A stretch of 64,000 nucleotides of DNA, taken from contig CAZFER010000029.1 of NCBI GenBank assembly GCA_964517495.1, forward strand, positions 8,654-72,653, read 5' to 3'. A model generated the notes under the pieces. The model did no database searches. It saw only the letters and a program-made list of their open reading frames with translations, and had not been told where the DNA came from. The stretch comes from CAZFER01 sp964517495 (lineage in GTDB: Bacteria > Hinthialibacterota > Hinthialibacteria > Hinthialibacterales > Hinthialibacteraceae). The position numbers and the translations under genes are program-made. This document shows positions 50,904 through 60,823 of the stretch, piece by piece. Position 1 is the stretch's first letter, and the number at the start of each line of letters is the position of its first letter.

Positions 50904-52592
50904 ATGTTAGGGAAAATATCCAATTCAATTCAATTAATCACTTTATGTTTTTTGCTTATCATTCTCCCGTCCTTCGTCCAATCAGCTGATGAGATACCCA
51001 CCGCGGATGAGTCGGATTTGCAATGGTTTCGTGATGCGAAGTTCGGCCTATTTATCCATTGGGGACCCGTTAGCCAGGTGGGGACAGAGATAGGATGGTC
51101 ACGCGGGGGAGAACGCAAATTTCCCAAGGGGAAAGGTCAAATTCCGGTCGCCATCTATGACAATCTCTACAGGCAGTTCAATCCCACCCAATTCGATGCT
51201 CAGGAATGGGTAGAAGTGGCCCAACAAGCGGGAATGAAATATTTGGTCTTCACCACGAAACACCACGATGGTTTCTGTATGTTTGATAGCCAGCAAACAG
51301 ACTACAAAATCACCAATTCTCCTTTTGGACGGGATGTAACTGGATTACTGGCGGAAGCATGCCACCGGGCTGGAATTAAACTGGGCTTTTACCATTCACC
51401 TCCCGATTGGCATCATCCTGATTATTTCACCGATAACCATGAAAAATATATCGAATATCTCCACAGTCAAGCAAAAGAATTGTGCTCCAATTATGGCAAG
51501 GTCTCTATCTTTTGGTTTGATGGATTGGGGGGAAAACCCGAGTATTGGGATTCACCCTCCCTGATTCGGATGATTCGTGAACTACAGCCTGGGATTCTCA
51601 TCAATAACCGTGCGGGATTACCTCAGGATTTTGATACGCCCGAACAACGAGTTGGGCGCTTTCAAAATGACCGTCCCTGGGAAAGTTGTATCACTATATG
51701 CCAGCAATGGGCATGGAAACCGAATGACAAGTTGAAATCACTCAAAGAATGCATCGACACACTCGTGCGTTGTGTGGGAGGAGATGGGAACTTGCTACTT
51801 AATGTCGGGCCAATGCCCAACGGTGAGATCGAACAACGGCAAATCAATCGATTGAAAGAAATTGGGCAATGGCTCACGAAATACGGTAGTAGCATTTACA
51901 ACACACGCGGGGGACCCTTCAAACCTGGCCAATGGGGAGCAAGCACTTATGAAGGAAATACAATTTATCTTCACATCTTGGATTGGCTCGATGAAGAAAC
52001 ACTTCATTTTCCTGGAATTAGTAAACAAATCGTGCAAAGCCAAACTCTTACTGGTGGCAAAGCATCTGTCAAACAGAACGAGGAAGGCATTATAGTATCC
52101 TTACCCTCCAAGCATCATGATCCTCTGGATAGCATCATTGCTCTTCAATTGGATGGTCCTGCTAAAGATATTAAACCCCTTACTGTTGAACGTTATCACT
52201 CCCTCGCTTATGAAAAACCCTCCAAAGCATCCAATGTTTTTCGAAATCAAACCCATTCATATGGCCCAGATAAAGCATTTGATGATGATATGGGTACCCG
52301 TTGGGCCACCGATTCCGGAACCAATGAAGCTTGGCTTAGCGTTGACCTGGGTGAATCCAAAACCATTCGCCAAATCCATATTTATGAAGAATATGATCGA
52401 ATTCAAGCATTCGAATTACAATATAAAGAACAGGATGAGTGGAAAACATTCCATAAAGGCAAAACGATTGGAAATCAGTATAAGCTCAGTTTCGATCCAT
52501 TTAACGCTCGTCACATTCGTTTAAAAATAAACAAAGCGTCGGAAGGACCAACCATTTGGGAATTTCATGTGTTCAACAATACTGAAAAGTAA
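50904..52592 (+). CDS. Secreted alpha-L-fucosidase, GH29, with F5/8-type C-terminal domain
   Basis: Removes alpha-L-fucose from glycans. 562 residues from ATG 50904, which has GGAG nine bases upstream; an ATG at 50874 lacks one. Signal peptide ~1-27 (FVQSA). Catalytic barrel: WFRDAKFGLFIHWGPVSQ, YLVFTTKHHDGFCMFDS, KLGFYHSPPDWHHPDY, and VSIFWFDGLGG with nucleophile Asp206; GDGNLLLNVGPMPNGEI also typical. Residues ~440-560 are a discoidin/F5-8 C domain (KAFDDDMGTRWATDSGTNEAWLSVDLGE, HIRLKINKASEGPTIWEFHVF). Divergent from the TIM-barrel/propeller operon, probably one functional locus. Confidence 0.93.
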   Translation: MLGKISNSIQLITLCFLLIILPSFVQSADEIPTADESDLQWFRDAKFGLFIHWGPVSQVGTEIGWSRGGERKFPKGKGQIPVAIYDNLYRQFNPTQFDAQEWVEVAQQAGMKYLVFTTKHHDGFCMFDSQQTDYKITNSPFGRDVTGLLAEACHRAGIKLGFYHSPPDWHHPDYFTDNHEKYIEYLHSQAKELCSNYGKVSIFWFDGLGGKPEYWDSPSLIRMIRELQPGILINNRAGLPQDFDTPEQRVGRFQNDRPWESCITICQQWAWKPNDKLKSLKECIDTLVRCVGGDGNLLLNVGPMPNGEIEQRQINRLKEIGQWLTKYGSSIYNTRGGPFKPGQWGASTYEGNTIYLHILDWLDEETLHFPGISKQIVQSQTLTGGKASVKQNEEGIIVSLPSKHHDPLDSIIALQLDGPAKDIKPLTVERYHSLAYEKPSKASNVFRNQTHSYGPDKAFDDDMGTRWATDSGTNEAWLSVDLGESKTIRQIHIYEEYDRIQAFELQYKEQDEWKTFHKGKTIGNQYKLSFDPFNARHIRLKINKASEGPTIWEFHVFNNTEK

Positions 52593-52880
52593 AGAGTTTC
52601 TATATTGATAAACCATCACAATAACATTTTTTAGAACATTTTTGAGTTCTCAAGCGACCTTTATTATATGTGGTTATGCTGATTCTTTATGTGTTTTCAT
52701 GTAGCTGAAAGGATAAAAAACAAGATTATGCTTCACTCAAATTCCATTCTTAATATAAAAACAAACTTTCAATAATCATAACCAAAGATAAATCAACAGA
52801 TTAGGGAATAGACTTTTTTTTGCTGCCAGGCAAAGAAAGCAGGTGGAATTATTTTCGGACGCATTTTTTTCATCCTGAGT

Positions 52881-53957
52881 TTGGTTGCGACAGTATTACT
52901 CATATGGAAATGGGAGACTGTGATTGCACTTATACCATCAGAGAAACCCATCCAAACTGAAGAATTGGGGACATCTACACCAGCAGTACGGGTAATCACA
53001 ACACCAATAAAAATAATGTCCAATGACCGTATCTTTGAAGCATTGGGAACAGGACGCGCTCAACAATCGATCAGAATCTACCCGGCTGTTGCAGAGGAGA
53101 TTTTATCTATAAATTTCAAAGCTGGGGATCGAGTTCAAGCAGGAGATGTGCTGGTTCAGTTGGATGACCGTGAAGAAAAACTGGCTGTACAAATGGCCGA
53201 AGTTAACCTGAAAGAGGCAAAGAGTCTTCTCAATCGCTATGAATTAGCCGTAAAGGATGGTGCTGTTCCCGAAAGCGAAGTGGATTCTGCACGAGCCTCA
53301 GTTGATGTTGCCAAGGTTGAACTTGATCAAGCCAAACTTGAATTGGAGGAACGTAAAATTCGCGCTCCGTTTGCCGGTGTTGTGGGTTTACCTCGTGTTG
53401 ATCCGGGAGATCGCGTGGATCCCAGCACTCTGATCACTGGTTTGGATGACCGAACCATCTTACAGGTTGATTTCGAAGTTCCTGAAGAACTGGCTGGAGC
53501 GTTGCGCCAGGAACAGACCGTCACTGCCACCACACCCGCTTATCCCGATATGACATTCTCAGGAATAATTGAAGCACTTGAAAGCCGAGTGGACCCCCAA
53601 AAACGAACCATCATGGCTCGAGCCAATATTGAAAATATCAATGATCTGCTCCGACCAGGCATGTCTTTTGCCACCCGATTGGAACTTAAGGGAGCTACAT
53701 ACCCTACCGTGCCGGAGATATCACTTCAATGGGGACGGGAAGGCTCTTTTGTTTGGATCATTCGCGAAGATACCGCCCATAAAGTATTTGTCCGCGTGGT
53801 TGCACGAACCTCAGGCAATGTGTTGGTGGAAGGTGACTTGAAAGAAAATGAGCCAGTCGTTGTGGAAGGCATACAACGCTTGCAGCCGAACCGCCGTGTC
53901 ATCTCGACGGAATTGAATGAAATACTGGAAGACAATAACGAGGTTAGTTTTCAATGA
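52881..53957 (+). CDS. RND efflux periplasmic adaptor (MFP)
   Basis: 358 residues if started at TTG 52881. Biotinyl-lipoyl half-motifs VAEEILSINFKAGDRVQAGDVLVQLDD and RKIRAPFAGVVGLPRVDPGDRVDPSTLI flank a helical hairpin (~95-165); beta-barrel and membrane-proximal domains follow (MTFSGIIEALESRVDPQKRTIMARANIEN, LRPGMSFATRLEL). Joins the inner-membrane pump to the outer-membrane channel. The same frame is open back to 52812 and encodes more of the N-terminal hydrophobic helix (IIFGRIFFILSLVATVLLIW) without any ATG, so the true start is unclear. Its end overlaps the pump gene by 4 bp. Confidence 0.88.
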   Translation: MVATVLLIWKWETVIALIPSEKPIQTEELGTSTPAVRVITTPIKIMSNDRIFEALGTGRAQQSIRIYPAVAEEILSINFKAGDRVQAGDVLVQLDDREEKLAVQMAEVNLKEAKSLLNRYELAVKDGAVPESEVDSARASVDVAKVELDQAKLELEERKIRAPFAGVVGLPRVDPGDRVDPSTLITGLDDRTILQVDFEVPEELAGALRQEQTVTATTPAYPDMTFSGIIEALESRVDPQKRTIMARANIENINDLLRPGMSFATRLELKGATYPTVPEISLQWGREGSFVWIIREDTAHKVFVRVVARTSGNVLVEGDLKENEPVVVEGIQRLQPNRRVISTELNEILEDNNEVSFQ

Positions 53958-56900
53958 CACATATTGGAAATAGTTTTACGGCATTGGGCGTACGCCGTCC
54001 TGTTCTGATTGTTGTAATGAACTTGCTCATTATTCTTGCAGGCATCGCCAGTTTAATGGGTGTGGATGTCCGTGAACTCCCCAATGTCGATATTCCTGTG
54101 GTATCCGTTCGCGCCAATTTCGAAGGTGCCTCACCTGAGACCATGGACACAGAAGTGACCAGCATCATCGAAGGAGCCATTGCACGAGTTTCCGGTGTGA
54201 AAAGCATCCGTGCCTCCAGTGAAGAAAACAACATGCGAATCCATGTTGAGTTTCAACCCAATATCGATATTAATGACGCCGCCAATGACATAAGGGAAGC
54301 CATCAGCCGCACCCAACGCGAATTACCCGAGGAGGTAGAAAATCTTTTCGTTGTGAAAGCGGATGATAACGCTGACTCTATCATCCAACTCTCAGCCACT
54401 AGCGATGTTCTTACAAAAGAGGAATTGGCAAAACGGGTGGAGAAAGATGTCGCCCCCAACCTCCTCTCAATAACAGGTGTCGCCGATGTTCGTTTGAGTG
54501 GTGATCAGCAAAGAGTTATGCGTGTCTTGCTTGATCCTGCCCGAATGGCTGGTTATCGCATCGCCACAAGTGAAGTGATTTCCACCTTGCGTAATGCACG
54601 CTTGGATGTTCCCGCTGGCAGTTATGAATCAGACGATCAGGAATTGATTGTGCGTGCCTATGCATCTGTGGTACAAGCCGAACGAGTGGAAGAATTACAT
54701 ATTCGCGATAATGTTCGCATTCGTGATGTGGGTGTTGTTTATTTTGGGCCTGAAGAAGCCGAATCGTTTTCAATGCTTAATGGCAGGGTTGTTATTGGGA
54801 TGGGAATTGTTCGCCAGGCGGGTTCTAACACTATCGCAATCTCCAAGGCAGTTGACCGCCGCCTGGAAGAGATTAATCAGCGTATCAATGAATTCCAAGT
54901 CACCAAAACATCAGATGATGCCATTTTTATAAAAGGAGCGCTAAACGAAGTCGTATATACACTCTTCTTTGCAGTAGGTATCGTTCTAATCGTTATAGCC
55001 CTTTTTTTAGGACAATGGCGGGCCACCATGATACCCGCTGTCACCATGCCAGTGGCTCTTATTGGAACCGTAGCTTCAATATGGTTGTTGGGTTTTTCCA
55101 TTAATTTGCTTACATTGCTTGCGTTGGTTCTGGCTACCGGCTTAATTGTGGATGATGCAATCGTCGTCCTTGAAAATATCCAACGCCGCCGCAGCCTGGG
55201 TTTGGGGCCAAACGCCGCGGCTGTGCTTGGAACCCAACAAGTTTTTTTCGCGGTTATTGCGACAACTGTCACTCTGATATCCGTTTTCCTGCCTATCGCC
55301 TTTCTGCCCAGCCAGACAGGTCAAATGTTTCGCGAATTCGGTCTGGTTTTAGCGGTTTCTGTTTCTATCAGTTCCCTGGTGGCTATCTCCATTTGCCCCA
55401 TGCTCGCTTCACGTCTTCCAGATCAATCCAAACAAAGCGCTTTAAAAAGAAGTATCAATCAATCATTGGCCAGTGTGGGTGGATTCTTAAGCTCGATTTA
55501 TTTTAGCACCTTGAGATTATTCTTGCGTATCCCCTACATTTCCCTAAGTTTCGCCGTATTTCTAGCCGGTGCAGGCATAATCGGTTTAAAACAGATTAAT
55601 CAGGAATTGCTACCACAAGAAGACCGTGGCATGCTGAGAATCATGCTTACAGGTCCGGATGGTGCCTCACTAACATATGCCGACCGGCAAGCAGAAACGT
55701 TGGAATCCATCCTCTATCCTTATCAACAAAAAGGCATCATTACAGACATATACACAATAGTAGGCCGATTCGATAAAAATCGTTCCTTCACTATTGCCAC
55801 TCTAAAACCCTGGGGAAAACGTACCATAAGCCAAATGGAGCTGGAAGAAGAACTAAATGAAAAATTAATGAAAATCCCAGGGGCGCAAGTCCGGATCTTT
55901 AGCGGCAATAGTTTGGGGGTACGTGGTTCAAGCTCAGGATTGGAAGTGGTACTGTTAGGAAACAACTATGCTGATCTTTCCACTGCGGCACATAATTTAG
56001 CAGCCGTTCTTACAGAGCGTCTTCCCAATCTCGAGGATGTTCGTGTGGATTATAATACTTCACAGCCTGAACTTTCTTTCAGTATCAATCGGGAACGAGT
56101 CAACGATCTCAATGTATCCCTTGAAGAAATCTCCCGAACCTTAAGGGTTATGGTGGATCGTTACGATGTAGTCGACCTAAACATTGCCGATGAAGCGGTA
56201 CCGATTATTATGGGATCCATTCAAGGTGCTGCCAACGATCCTGATGATCTTTTGAACATATTCATTCCCAATGCCAACCGTGAATTAGTGCCTCTAACCT
56301 CTCTCGTAAAAATTGAAGAAGCAGGTGTCGCAGGAGAATTGGATCGATATGCACAACGGCGAGCCATCGATGTTGACATTGGCCTTACTCCTGGAACGCC
56401 ACTAGGAGATGCGATGGAACAAGTCCGATCGATTGCTTCAGAAGTTTTGCCCCCTGATATTGGTATAACATTCCGCGGTGAAGCAGCGACCCTTGATGAA
56501 AACAACTACGAAGTGGCCATGACATTTTTAATCGCGATCCTGGTAGTCTTCCTGGTGTTGGCAGCTCAGTTTGAAAGTATGGCCAGCGCATTGATCGTTA
56601 TTTTTACTGTCCCTTTTGGTTTGGCGGCAGCTATTTTTGCCCTCATTCTTTCCGGCCAAAGCATTAACTTATACAGTCAGATTGGCTTGGTTATGCTGGT
56701 AGGTTTAATGACCAAAAACGCGATTTTATTGGTTGAATTTATGGATCAATTACGCGATGAAGGCAAAAGCGTCAAAGATGCTATTATGGAAGGGGTTCAG
56801 GTTCGCCTTCGTCCGGTAACCATGACAGTTCTATCCACCGTTTTAGGGAGTTTACCCCTTATCTTGAGTGAAGGCCCCGGTTCAGAAGCACGTAGTGCCA

Positions 56901-57082
56901 TTGGCTGGGTAGTGTTTGGTGGGTTAGGCTTGTCATCTTTATTTACACTCTATCTCACTCCCCTGGGCTATTCTTTGATTGCCCCTCACGTTAAACCTCG
57001 CGCCTATGCAGGCAAGAAACTCGAACAGGAATTGCATCACGCTGTAAGTGAAGGCAAATTGGTGGCGGGAGAGATGGCGTAA
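53954..57082 (+). CDS. RND multidrug/solute efflux permease (AcrB/MexF-like)
   Basis: 1,042 residues, the normal size for the HAE1 family. Twelve helices in two halves, each with a large periplasmic loop. Motifs: VRRPVLIVVMNLLIILAGI (TM1), NVDIPVVSVRANFEGASPETMDTEV, LATGLIVDDAIVVLENIQRRR (TM4 Asp-Asp proton relay), VFFAVIATTVTLISVFLPIAFL, and in the second half MLVGLMTKNAILLVEFMDQLRDEGK. Proton-driven export across both membranes with its adaptor and channel. Overlaps the adaptor (ATGA) and the outer-membrane gene (TAATG), so translation is coupled. Substrate not deducible. Confidence 0.95.
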   Translation: MTHIGNSFTALGVRRPVLIVVMNLLIILAGIASLMGVDVRELPNVDIPVVSVRANFEGASPETMDTEVTSIIEGAIARVSGVKSIRASSEENNMRIHVEFQPNIDINDAANDIREAISRTQRELPEEVENLFVVKADDNADSIIQLSATSDVLTKEELAKRVEKDVAPNLLSITGVADVRLSGDQQRVMRVLLDPARMAGYRIATSEVISTLRNARLDVPAGSYESDDQELIVRAYASVVQAERVEELHIRDNVRIRDVGVVYFGPEEAESFSMLNGRVVIGMGIVRQAGSNTIAISKAVDRRLEEINQRINEFQVTKTSDDAIFIKGALNEVVYTLFFAVGIVLIVIALFLGQWRATMIPAVTMPVALIGTVASIWLLGFSINLLTLLALVLATGLIVDDAIVVLENIQRRRSLGLGPNAAAVLGTQQVFFAVIATTVTLISVFLPIAFLPSQTGQMFREFGLVLAVSVSISSLVAISICPMLASRLPDQSKQSALKRSINQSLASVGGFLSSIYFSTLRLFLRIPYISLSFAVFLAGAGIIGLKQINQELLPQEDRGMLRIMLTGPDGASLTYADRQAETLESILYPYQQKGIITDIYTIVGRFDKNRSFTIATLKPWGKRTISQMELEEELNEKLMKIPGAQVRIFSGNSLGVRGSSSGLEVVLLGNNYADLSTAAHNLAAVLTERLPNLEDVRVDYNTSQPELSFSINRERVNDLNVSLEEISRTLRVMVDRYDVVDLNIADEAVPIIMGSIQGAANDPDDLLNIFIPNANRELVPLTSLVKIEEAGVAGELDRYAQRRAIDVDIGLTPGTPLGDAMEQVRSIASEVLPPDIGITFRGEAATLDENNYEVAMTFLIAILVVFLVLAAQFESMASALIVIFTVPFGLAAAIFALILSGQSINLYSQIGLVMLVGLMTKNAILLVEFMDQLRDEGKSVKDAIMEGVQVRLRPVTMTVLSTVLGSLPLILSEGPGSEARSAIGWVVFGGLGLSSLFTLYLTPLGYSLIAPHVKPRAYAGKKLEQELHHAVSEGKLVAGEMA

Positions 57083-58512
57083 TGCAAGTAGCCAAAACAA
57101 TTATTCCACTGGGCTTCTACATTATTCTTTCGTCCTGTGCCGTTGGACCGGAGTATGTCCCCCCCGAGATTGATGCACCCGAGCAATTTGTTTCACAAAA
57201 TGTTTTAAATGACATTGCTGAACAGACTAAAGAGATTCAAGTGGATGCCACAGAAGCCCTCCCCAAAAACTGGTGGCAAGGTTTCAACGATCCTATTCTG
57301 GATCAACTGGTGGAGCAGGCCCTTAACGAGAATTACGCCATCACTCGCTCGGTAACCCGATTGAAGCAATCCATTGCACGATTGCGCCTGGTGGATTCAC
57401 GCGATGCCATTCAAACCAGTGTTGACTTGGATACCGGTACTCAAGGACGTGTTGAAATCGGTGATGAGGATGATTCATCTGCGAGTGCTGATCTTTTCGG
57501 CACCTTTTCTCTTGCATGGCCAATGGATCTATCTGGACGAGTCAATCGGCAATTAGCCGCTGCCTATACCACTGTGGAAGGAGCCAGTGCAGCTTTGCGC
57601 GGCACCATACTCGCCGTGAGCGCAGAAGTGGCGAGTGAATATCTGCGCTTTCGGGGGAATCAACGCCAGTTGGCTCTCCTTGAAGAATCCGTGAAACTCC
57701 AAGAACAAACATTGGCAATCGTTCAAAGCCGCTATAACGCGGGCTTAGCACCTGAACTGGATTTGAAACGTGCTGAAGCTGCGGTGGCTTCATTAAGTGC
57801 GGATATTCCTCCATTGGAGGAGTCTCTTATCAATTCACGTAACCGTTTAGCCACCCTGACAGGAAATTTTCCAGGGAGATACGATGAGCTGCTCATTGAA
57901 GAAAAAGACATTCCAACTTATCAGGGAACCATCCCTAAAATGATTCCCCTTGAAGTACTAGCCCTGCGCCCTGATGTGCGTCAGGCTGAGGCTGATCTTA
58001 AACGGGCAGTGGCTGAGATTGGAGTGGCGAAATCGGCATGGTATCCGTCCTTTCAATTAACCAAACAAATCAGCATTGGTACCAGTGGTATTAGTGGGGA
58101 ACCAACAATTGGATTATTGGTTGGAAGTATTGGAGCCATTATTCAACAAGTCGTCAACGATAGTGGTGCGCGTCAAGCCGAGCTGGATATGGCCAAAGCC
58201 GCCGCTGATGAAACACTGGCTCGTTACAAAGAAACTTTGATCTTTGCCATTGAAGATGTGGAAACCTCTCTCGCTGCTCTTGAATCCTCCCTCGAACGCC
58301 AGAAATCTCTTTCCAAAGCCGTGGAAGCCAGTGACCGCAGTTTCTTTCAAGCAACGAGTTTATATCAACAAGGCTTAACCAGTTTTATCGACGTCGTCGA
58401 CGCCCAACGTGTCCTCGCATCTGCCCAGCAAAAACTGGCCTCCGCCAAAACAAACTTCGCTGCTCAAATAGCCAACCTCTTCCATGTGTTGGGTACACAA
58501 GTTCATTTTTAG
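57082..58512 (+). CDS. Outer-membrane efflux lipoprotein (NodT/OprM family)
   Basis: 476 residues. Lipobox in FYIILSSCAVGPEYVPP (Cys ~19) anchors it in the outer membrane. TolC-like duplicated helical hairpins: LPKNWWQGFNDPILDQLVEQALNENYAITRSVTRLKQSIARLRL, then LALRPDVRQAEADLKRAVAEIGVAKSAWYPSFQL, and C-terminal FIDVVDAQRVLASAQQKLASAKTNFAAQIANLF. Third gene of the efflux operon. Its last 29 bases overlap the open frame of the HigA-like gene. Confidence 0.93.
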   Translation: MQVAKTIIPLGFYIILSSCAVGPEYVPPEIDAPEQFVSQNVLNDIAEQTKEIQVDATEALPKNWWQGFNDPILDQLVEQALNENYAITRSVTRLKQSIARLRLVDSRDAIQTSVDLDTGTQGRVEIGDEDDSSASADLFGTFSLAWPMDLSGRVNRQLAAAYTTVEGASAALRGTILAVSAEVASEYLRFRGNQRQLALLEESVKLQEQTLAIVQSRYNAGLAPELDLKRAEAAVASLSADIPPLEESLINSRNRLATLTGNFPGRYDELLIEEKDIPTYQGTIPKMIPLEVLALRPDVRQAEADLKRAVAEIGVAKSAWYPSFQLTKQISIGTSGISGEPTIGLLVGSIGAIIQQVVNDSGARQAELDMAKAAADETLARYKETLIFAIEDVETSLAALESSLERQKSLSKAVEASDRSFFQATSLYQQGLTSFIDVVDAQRVLASAQQKLASAKTNFAAQIANLFHVLGTQVHF

Positions 58513-58825
58513 ATATAGATTACCTAAGCACCGGCCATCAACCCATCCGGGTGAAATGTTATTGGAAGAATTCCTAAAACCATTAAACATAAGTCAATCC
58601 GCTTTTGCCATTCGCCTTGGTGTATCGTTTCCACGGCTTAATGAAATCATTCGAGGGAAACGTTCCGTAACACCGGATACGGCGTTGCGGTTGGCAAAAG
58701 TATTAGGTATGCCTGCAGATTTCTGGCTGGGACTTCAACAGGACTGGGATTTATGGCATGCCATGAGAGACGAAAAAGCGCAGGAGATATCCAAGTTAAC
58801 ACCATTGGATACCCGTTCGCTTTGA
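58484..58825 (+). CDS. higA: HigA-like antitoxin (XRE family) without a toxin partner
   Basis: 113 residues if started at ATG 58484, inside the efflux gene; family alignment suggests the natural protein begins near LPKHRPSTHPGEMLLEEFLKPLNISQ (about 12 codons later), where there is no ATG/GTG/TTG. An ATG at 58556 (MLLEEF) would clip the N-terminus. HTH: SQSAFAIRLGVSFPRLNEIIRGKRSVTPDTALRLAKVLGMPADFWLGLQQDWDLWHA, complete. HigB normally lies just upstream; here the efflux operon ends instead. So a rearrangement has probably replaced higB and the higA start. Expression would depend on read-through from the efflux operon. Confidence 0.78.
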   Translation: MCWVHKFIFRYRLPKHRPSTHPGEMLLEEFLKPLNISQSAFAIRLGVSFPRLNEIIRGKRSVTPDTALRLAKVLGMPADFWLGLQQDWDLWHAMRDEKAQEISKLTPLDTRSL

Positions 58826-58846
58826 TATTCATCTAGCCCGAATTGT

Positions 58847-60733
58847 TTATATGGACTCATCCTTGCCTATCGCTTCTTTCAGCGACATCACGGGGGAGTA
58901 TAATCCCAACATCTCACGTTGCCACCATTGGCCGGTCTTCACGCCGGTTATTGGATCCGTAAATCGGTATTGATAAAGTACCGCACGCACATACTTTGGC
59001 GGTGAGACGGGGAAAGGATTTTCCTTCAATAACATTAATACTTCCGGCTTTCCCTCCAATAAACATCTCATGAACTGAGTAAACCATGCCTGGCGCCGAT
59101 AAGGTTCCAGCGCTGCAAACCACATCTGCCAATCAAGACGCGGTTGATGGGGAGCCACAAATGGAGGAGCGGTATGAAGATCACCCGGCTTCCAACGAAA
59201 ACGGTATTCCACCCATTTTTCACCATCACGGCTGCCTTCAACGATGATTTCCGGGCGCTCAACCGTCATTACCGCAAATAATCCATAAGGATTCACCGAT
59301 GAATATGGCCTTGATGCCTCTACTACCCTCAAAGCCGCTGATGGCACAATTGAGGGTGTAAACATCCTAATTAAATAGGTTCCACTGACAATCAATACCA
59401 AGGCAGTATAAATAACAATCAGATATGATTTTATCTGATATTCCTTCACCCGAGTGCCAATGGACTGCATCTTTTGGTGAATGGATTGAGGGAAAATGTT
59501 TCGTAGGTGTTGATCATCCATCAATATAATACACAACGCCAAGGCGAGGAAATTTAAAAAACTTTGATTTCCACTCAAAAAGATAATGATTTGAAAAGCA
59601 ATTAAAATATAACAACCGATCAAACGGCATCGACGGGGCATAAAAATCAAGAACGGAACAACCAGCTCGATTATAAACATAATGAATGCTGAGAGGGTAT
59701 GAAACCAATCGGGCAGATGATGCAAATACCAGGCAATCCAGGTGGGGAGAGGTTGGGTTTCATAATGGTATTGAAGCGCGGTCAAATTTCGCCAGGTTGG
59801 ATCACCACTTATCAATTTGACCACACCTGAAGAAAACATCAGCCGAAACAACAACCATTTCAGCAGCCAATGGATCATTGGCGAAGGTCGAGGCAAAGTA
59901 GCAAGTTTTGGCCGCCATTGCCATGAAACATAAAAAAGAGATAACAATGCCATTTCCAGCATTAAGGTATCCCATTGATAATGCAAAAACACCTGTCCAG
60001 CAGAAACCAGAGACAAATAAAAAATCCAGATGAGTAATAGAATCAAGGCGGGTGCCAGATTAAAAACCAATAGCAGTGATAGAATGGCCCCTCCCCAGCA
60101 TAAAAATTCCAGAAATCCATCTGAGCAATAAAACCAGCACAAACTGGGCAATATCCAGAATCCCTCAAAACCTGTCTGGCTTTTAATATGCTCAAAATAA
60201 TCTTTAGCCGGCAAAATGCCGTTCTGACCTATCAGGCCTATAATCTGAAAACCCAATGAAACAAATGCGATTAAAAAGATTATCCCGATGAATCGGCCAT
60301 AGACCCAACGTGTTAAAAGGTAGGAAGGGACTTCATCACTTTTCCCCCACAACAGATTCATCCAACGCGACAAACCACTGCGATGGGCAGCCACCCACTT
60401 ATAAAAGCAGTCACTTAGCCATGCAAAACCTGGGAGATAATGGTAACAAAACAACAAGAATTTATACGCTGGTTTGTGAGATAAAGCCCGAAAAGCGGCT
60501 GCACTCCCCGCATACACATCGCCATTGGGTAGGATTAATTGAATAGAGGTTTGGAATAGATGGCGGTCGATTTCCGGGAATTCGTCCTCAAGTTCCTGAT
60601 ACGGTTTCGTATCAAAACGGTCCTCTCCCTTTTGTTTCCACCGAATAATCCACCGGCGGCAAAAAGAACACTCTCCATCATAAATGAGTAAAGGTTTTTC
60701 TGGAGGCGGGTTATGAACCCGTAAAATACTCAT
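58847..60733 (-). CDS. DCC thiol-disulfide domain fused to lipase-maturation-factor-like membrane protein
   Basis: 628 residues. Residues ~12-130 are a DCC (DUF393) domain: LLIYDGECSFCRRWIIRWKQKG with the C-x-x-C pair, and AGSAAAFRALSHKPAYKFLLFCYHYLPG. Residues ~145-470 have many transmembrane helices with the LMF signature SSGVVKLISGDPTWRNLTALQYHYETQPLPTW and FLHYQWDTLMLEMALLSLFY. A soluble C-terminus (~490-620) has YGLFAVMTVERPEIIVEGSRDGEKWVEYRFRWKPGD. In animals LMF1 helps lipase folding; bacterial members are unstudied, and the fused redox domain suggests disulfide handling during export. Length and fusion are common for bacterial homologues. Confidence 0.9.
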   Translation of the reverse strand: MSILRVHNPPPEKPLLIYDGECSFCRRWIIRWKQKGEDRFDTKPYQELEDEFPEIDRHLFQTSIQLILPNGDVYAGSAAAFRALSHKPAYKFLLFCYHYLPGFAWLSDCFYKWVAAHRSGLSRWMNLLWGKSDEVPSYLLTRWVYGRFIGIIFLIAFVSLGFQIIGLIGQNGILPAKDYFEHIKSQTGFEGFWILPSLCWFYCSDGFLEFLCWGGAILSLLLVFNLAPALILLLIWIFYLSLVSAGQVFLHYQWDTLMLEMALLSLFYVSWQWRPKLATLPRPSPMIHWLLKWLLFRLMFSSGVVKLISGDPTWRNLTALQYHYETQPLPTWIAWYLHHLPDWFHTLSAFIMFIIELVVPFLIFMPRRCRLIGCYILIAFQIIIFLSGNQSFLNFLALALCIILMDDQHLRNIFPQSIHQKMQSIGTRVKEYQIKSYLIVIYTALVLIVSGTYLIRMFTPSIVPSAALRVVEASRPYSSVNPYGLFAVMTVERPEIIVEGSRDGEKWVEYRFRWKPGDLHTAPPFVAPHQPRLDWQMWFAALEPYRRQAWFTQFMRCLLEGKPEVLMLLKENPFPVSPPKYVRAVLYQYRFTDPITGVKTGQWWQREMLGLYSPVMSLKEAIGKDESI

Positions 60734-60823
60734 ATTGGTCTGTTAAAAACATAACACATCATCAAACAAGCAGAAAAGTGGATTTTTAATTGTTAATGCA
60801 AAATATGACTGTTGAGAAGTGCT

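Noticed and set aside
54877..55272. Long antisense open frame inside the RND permease
   Set aside because: Shadow of the conserved TM4 region; composition follows the sense gene.
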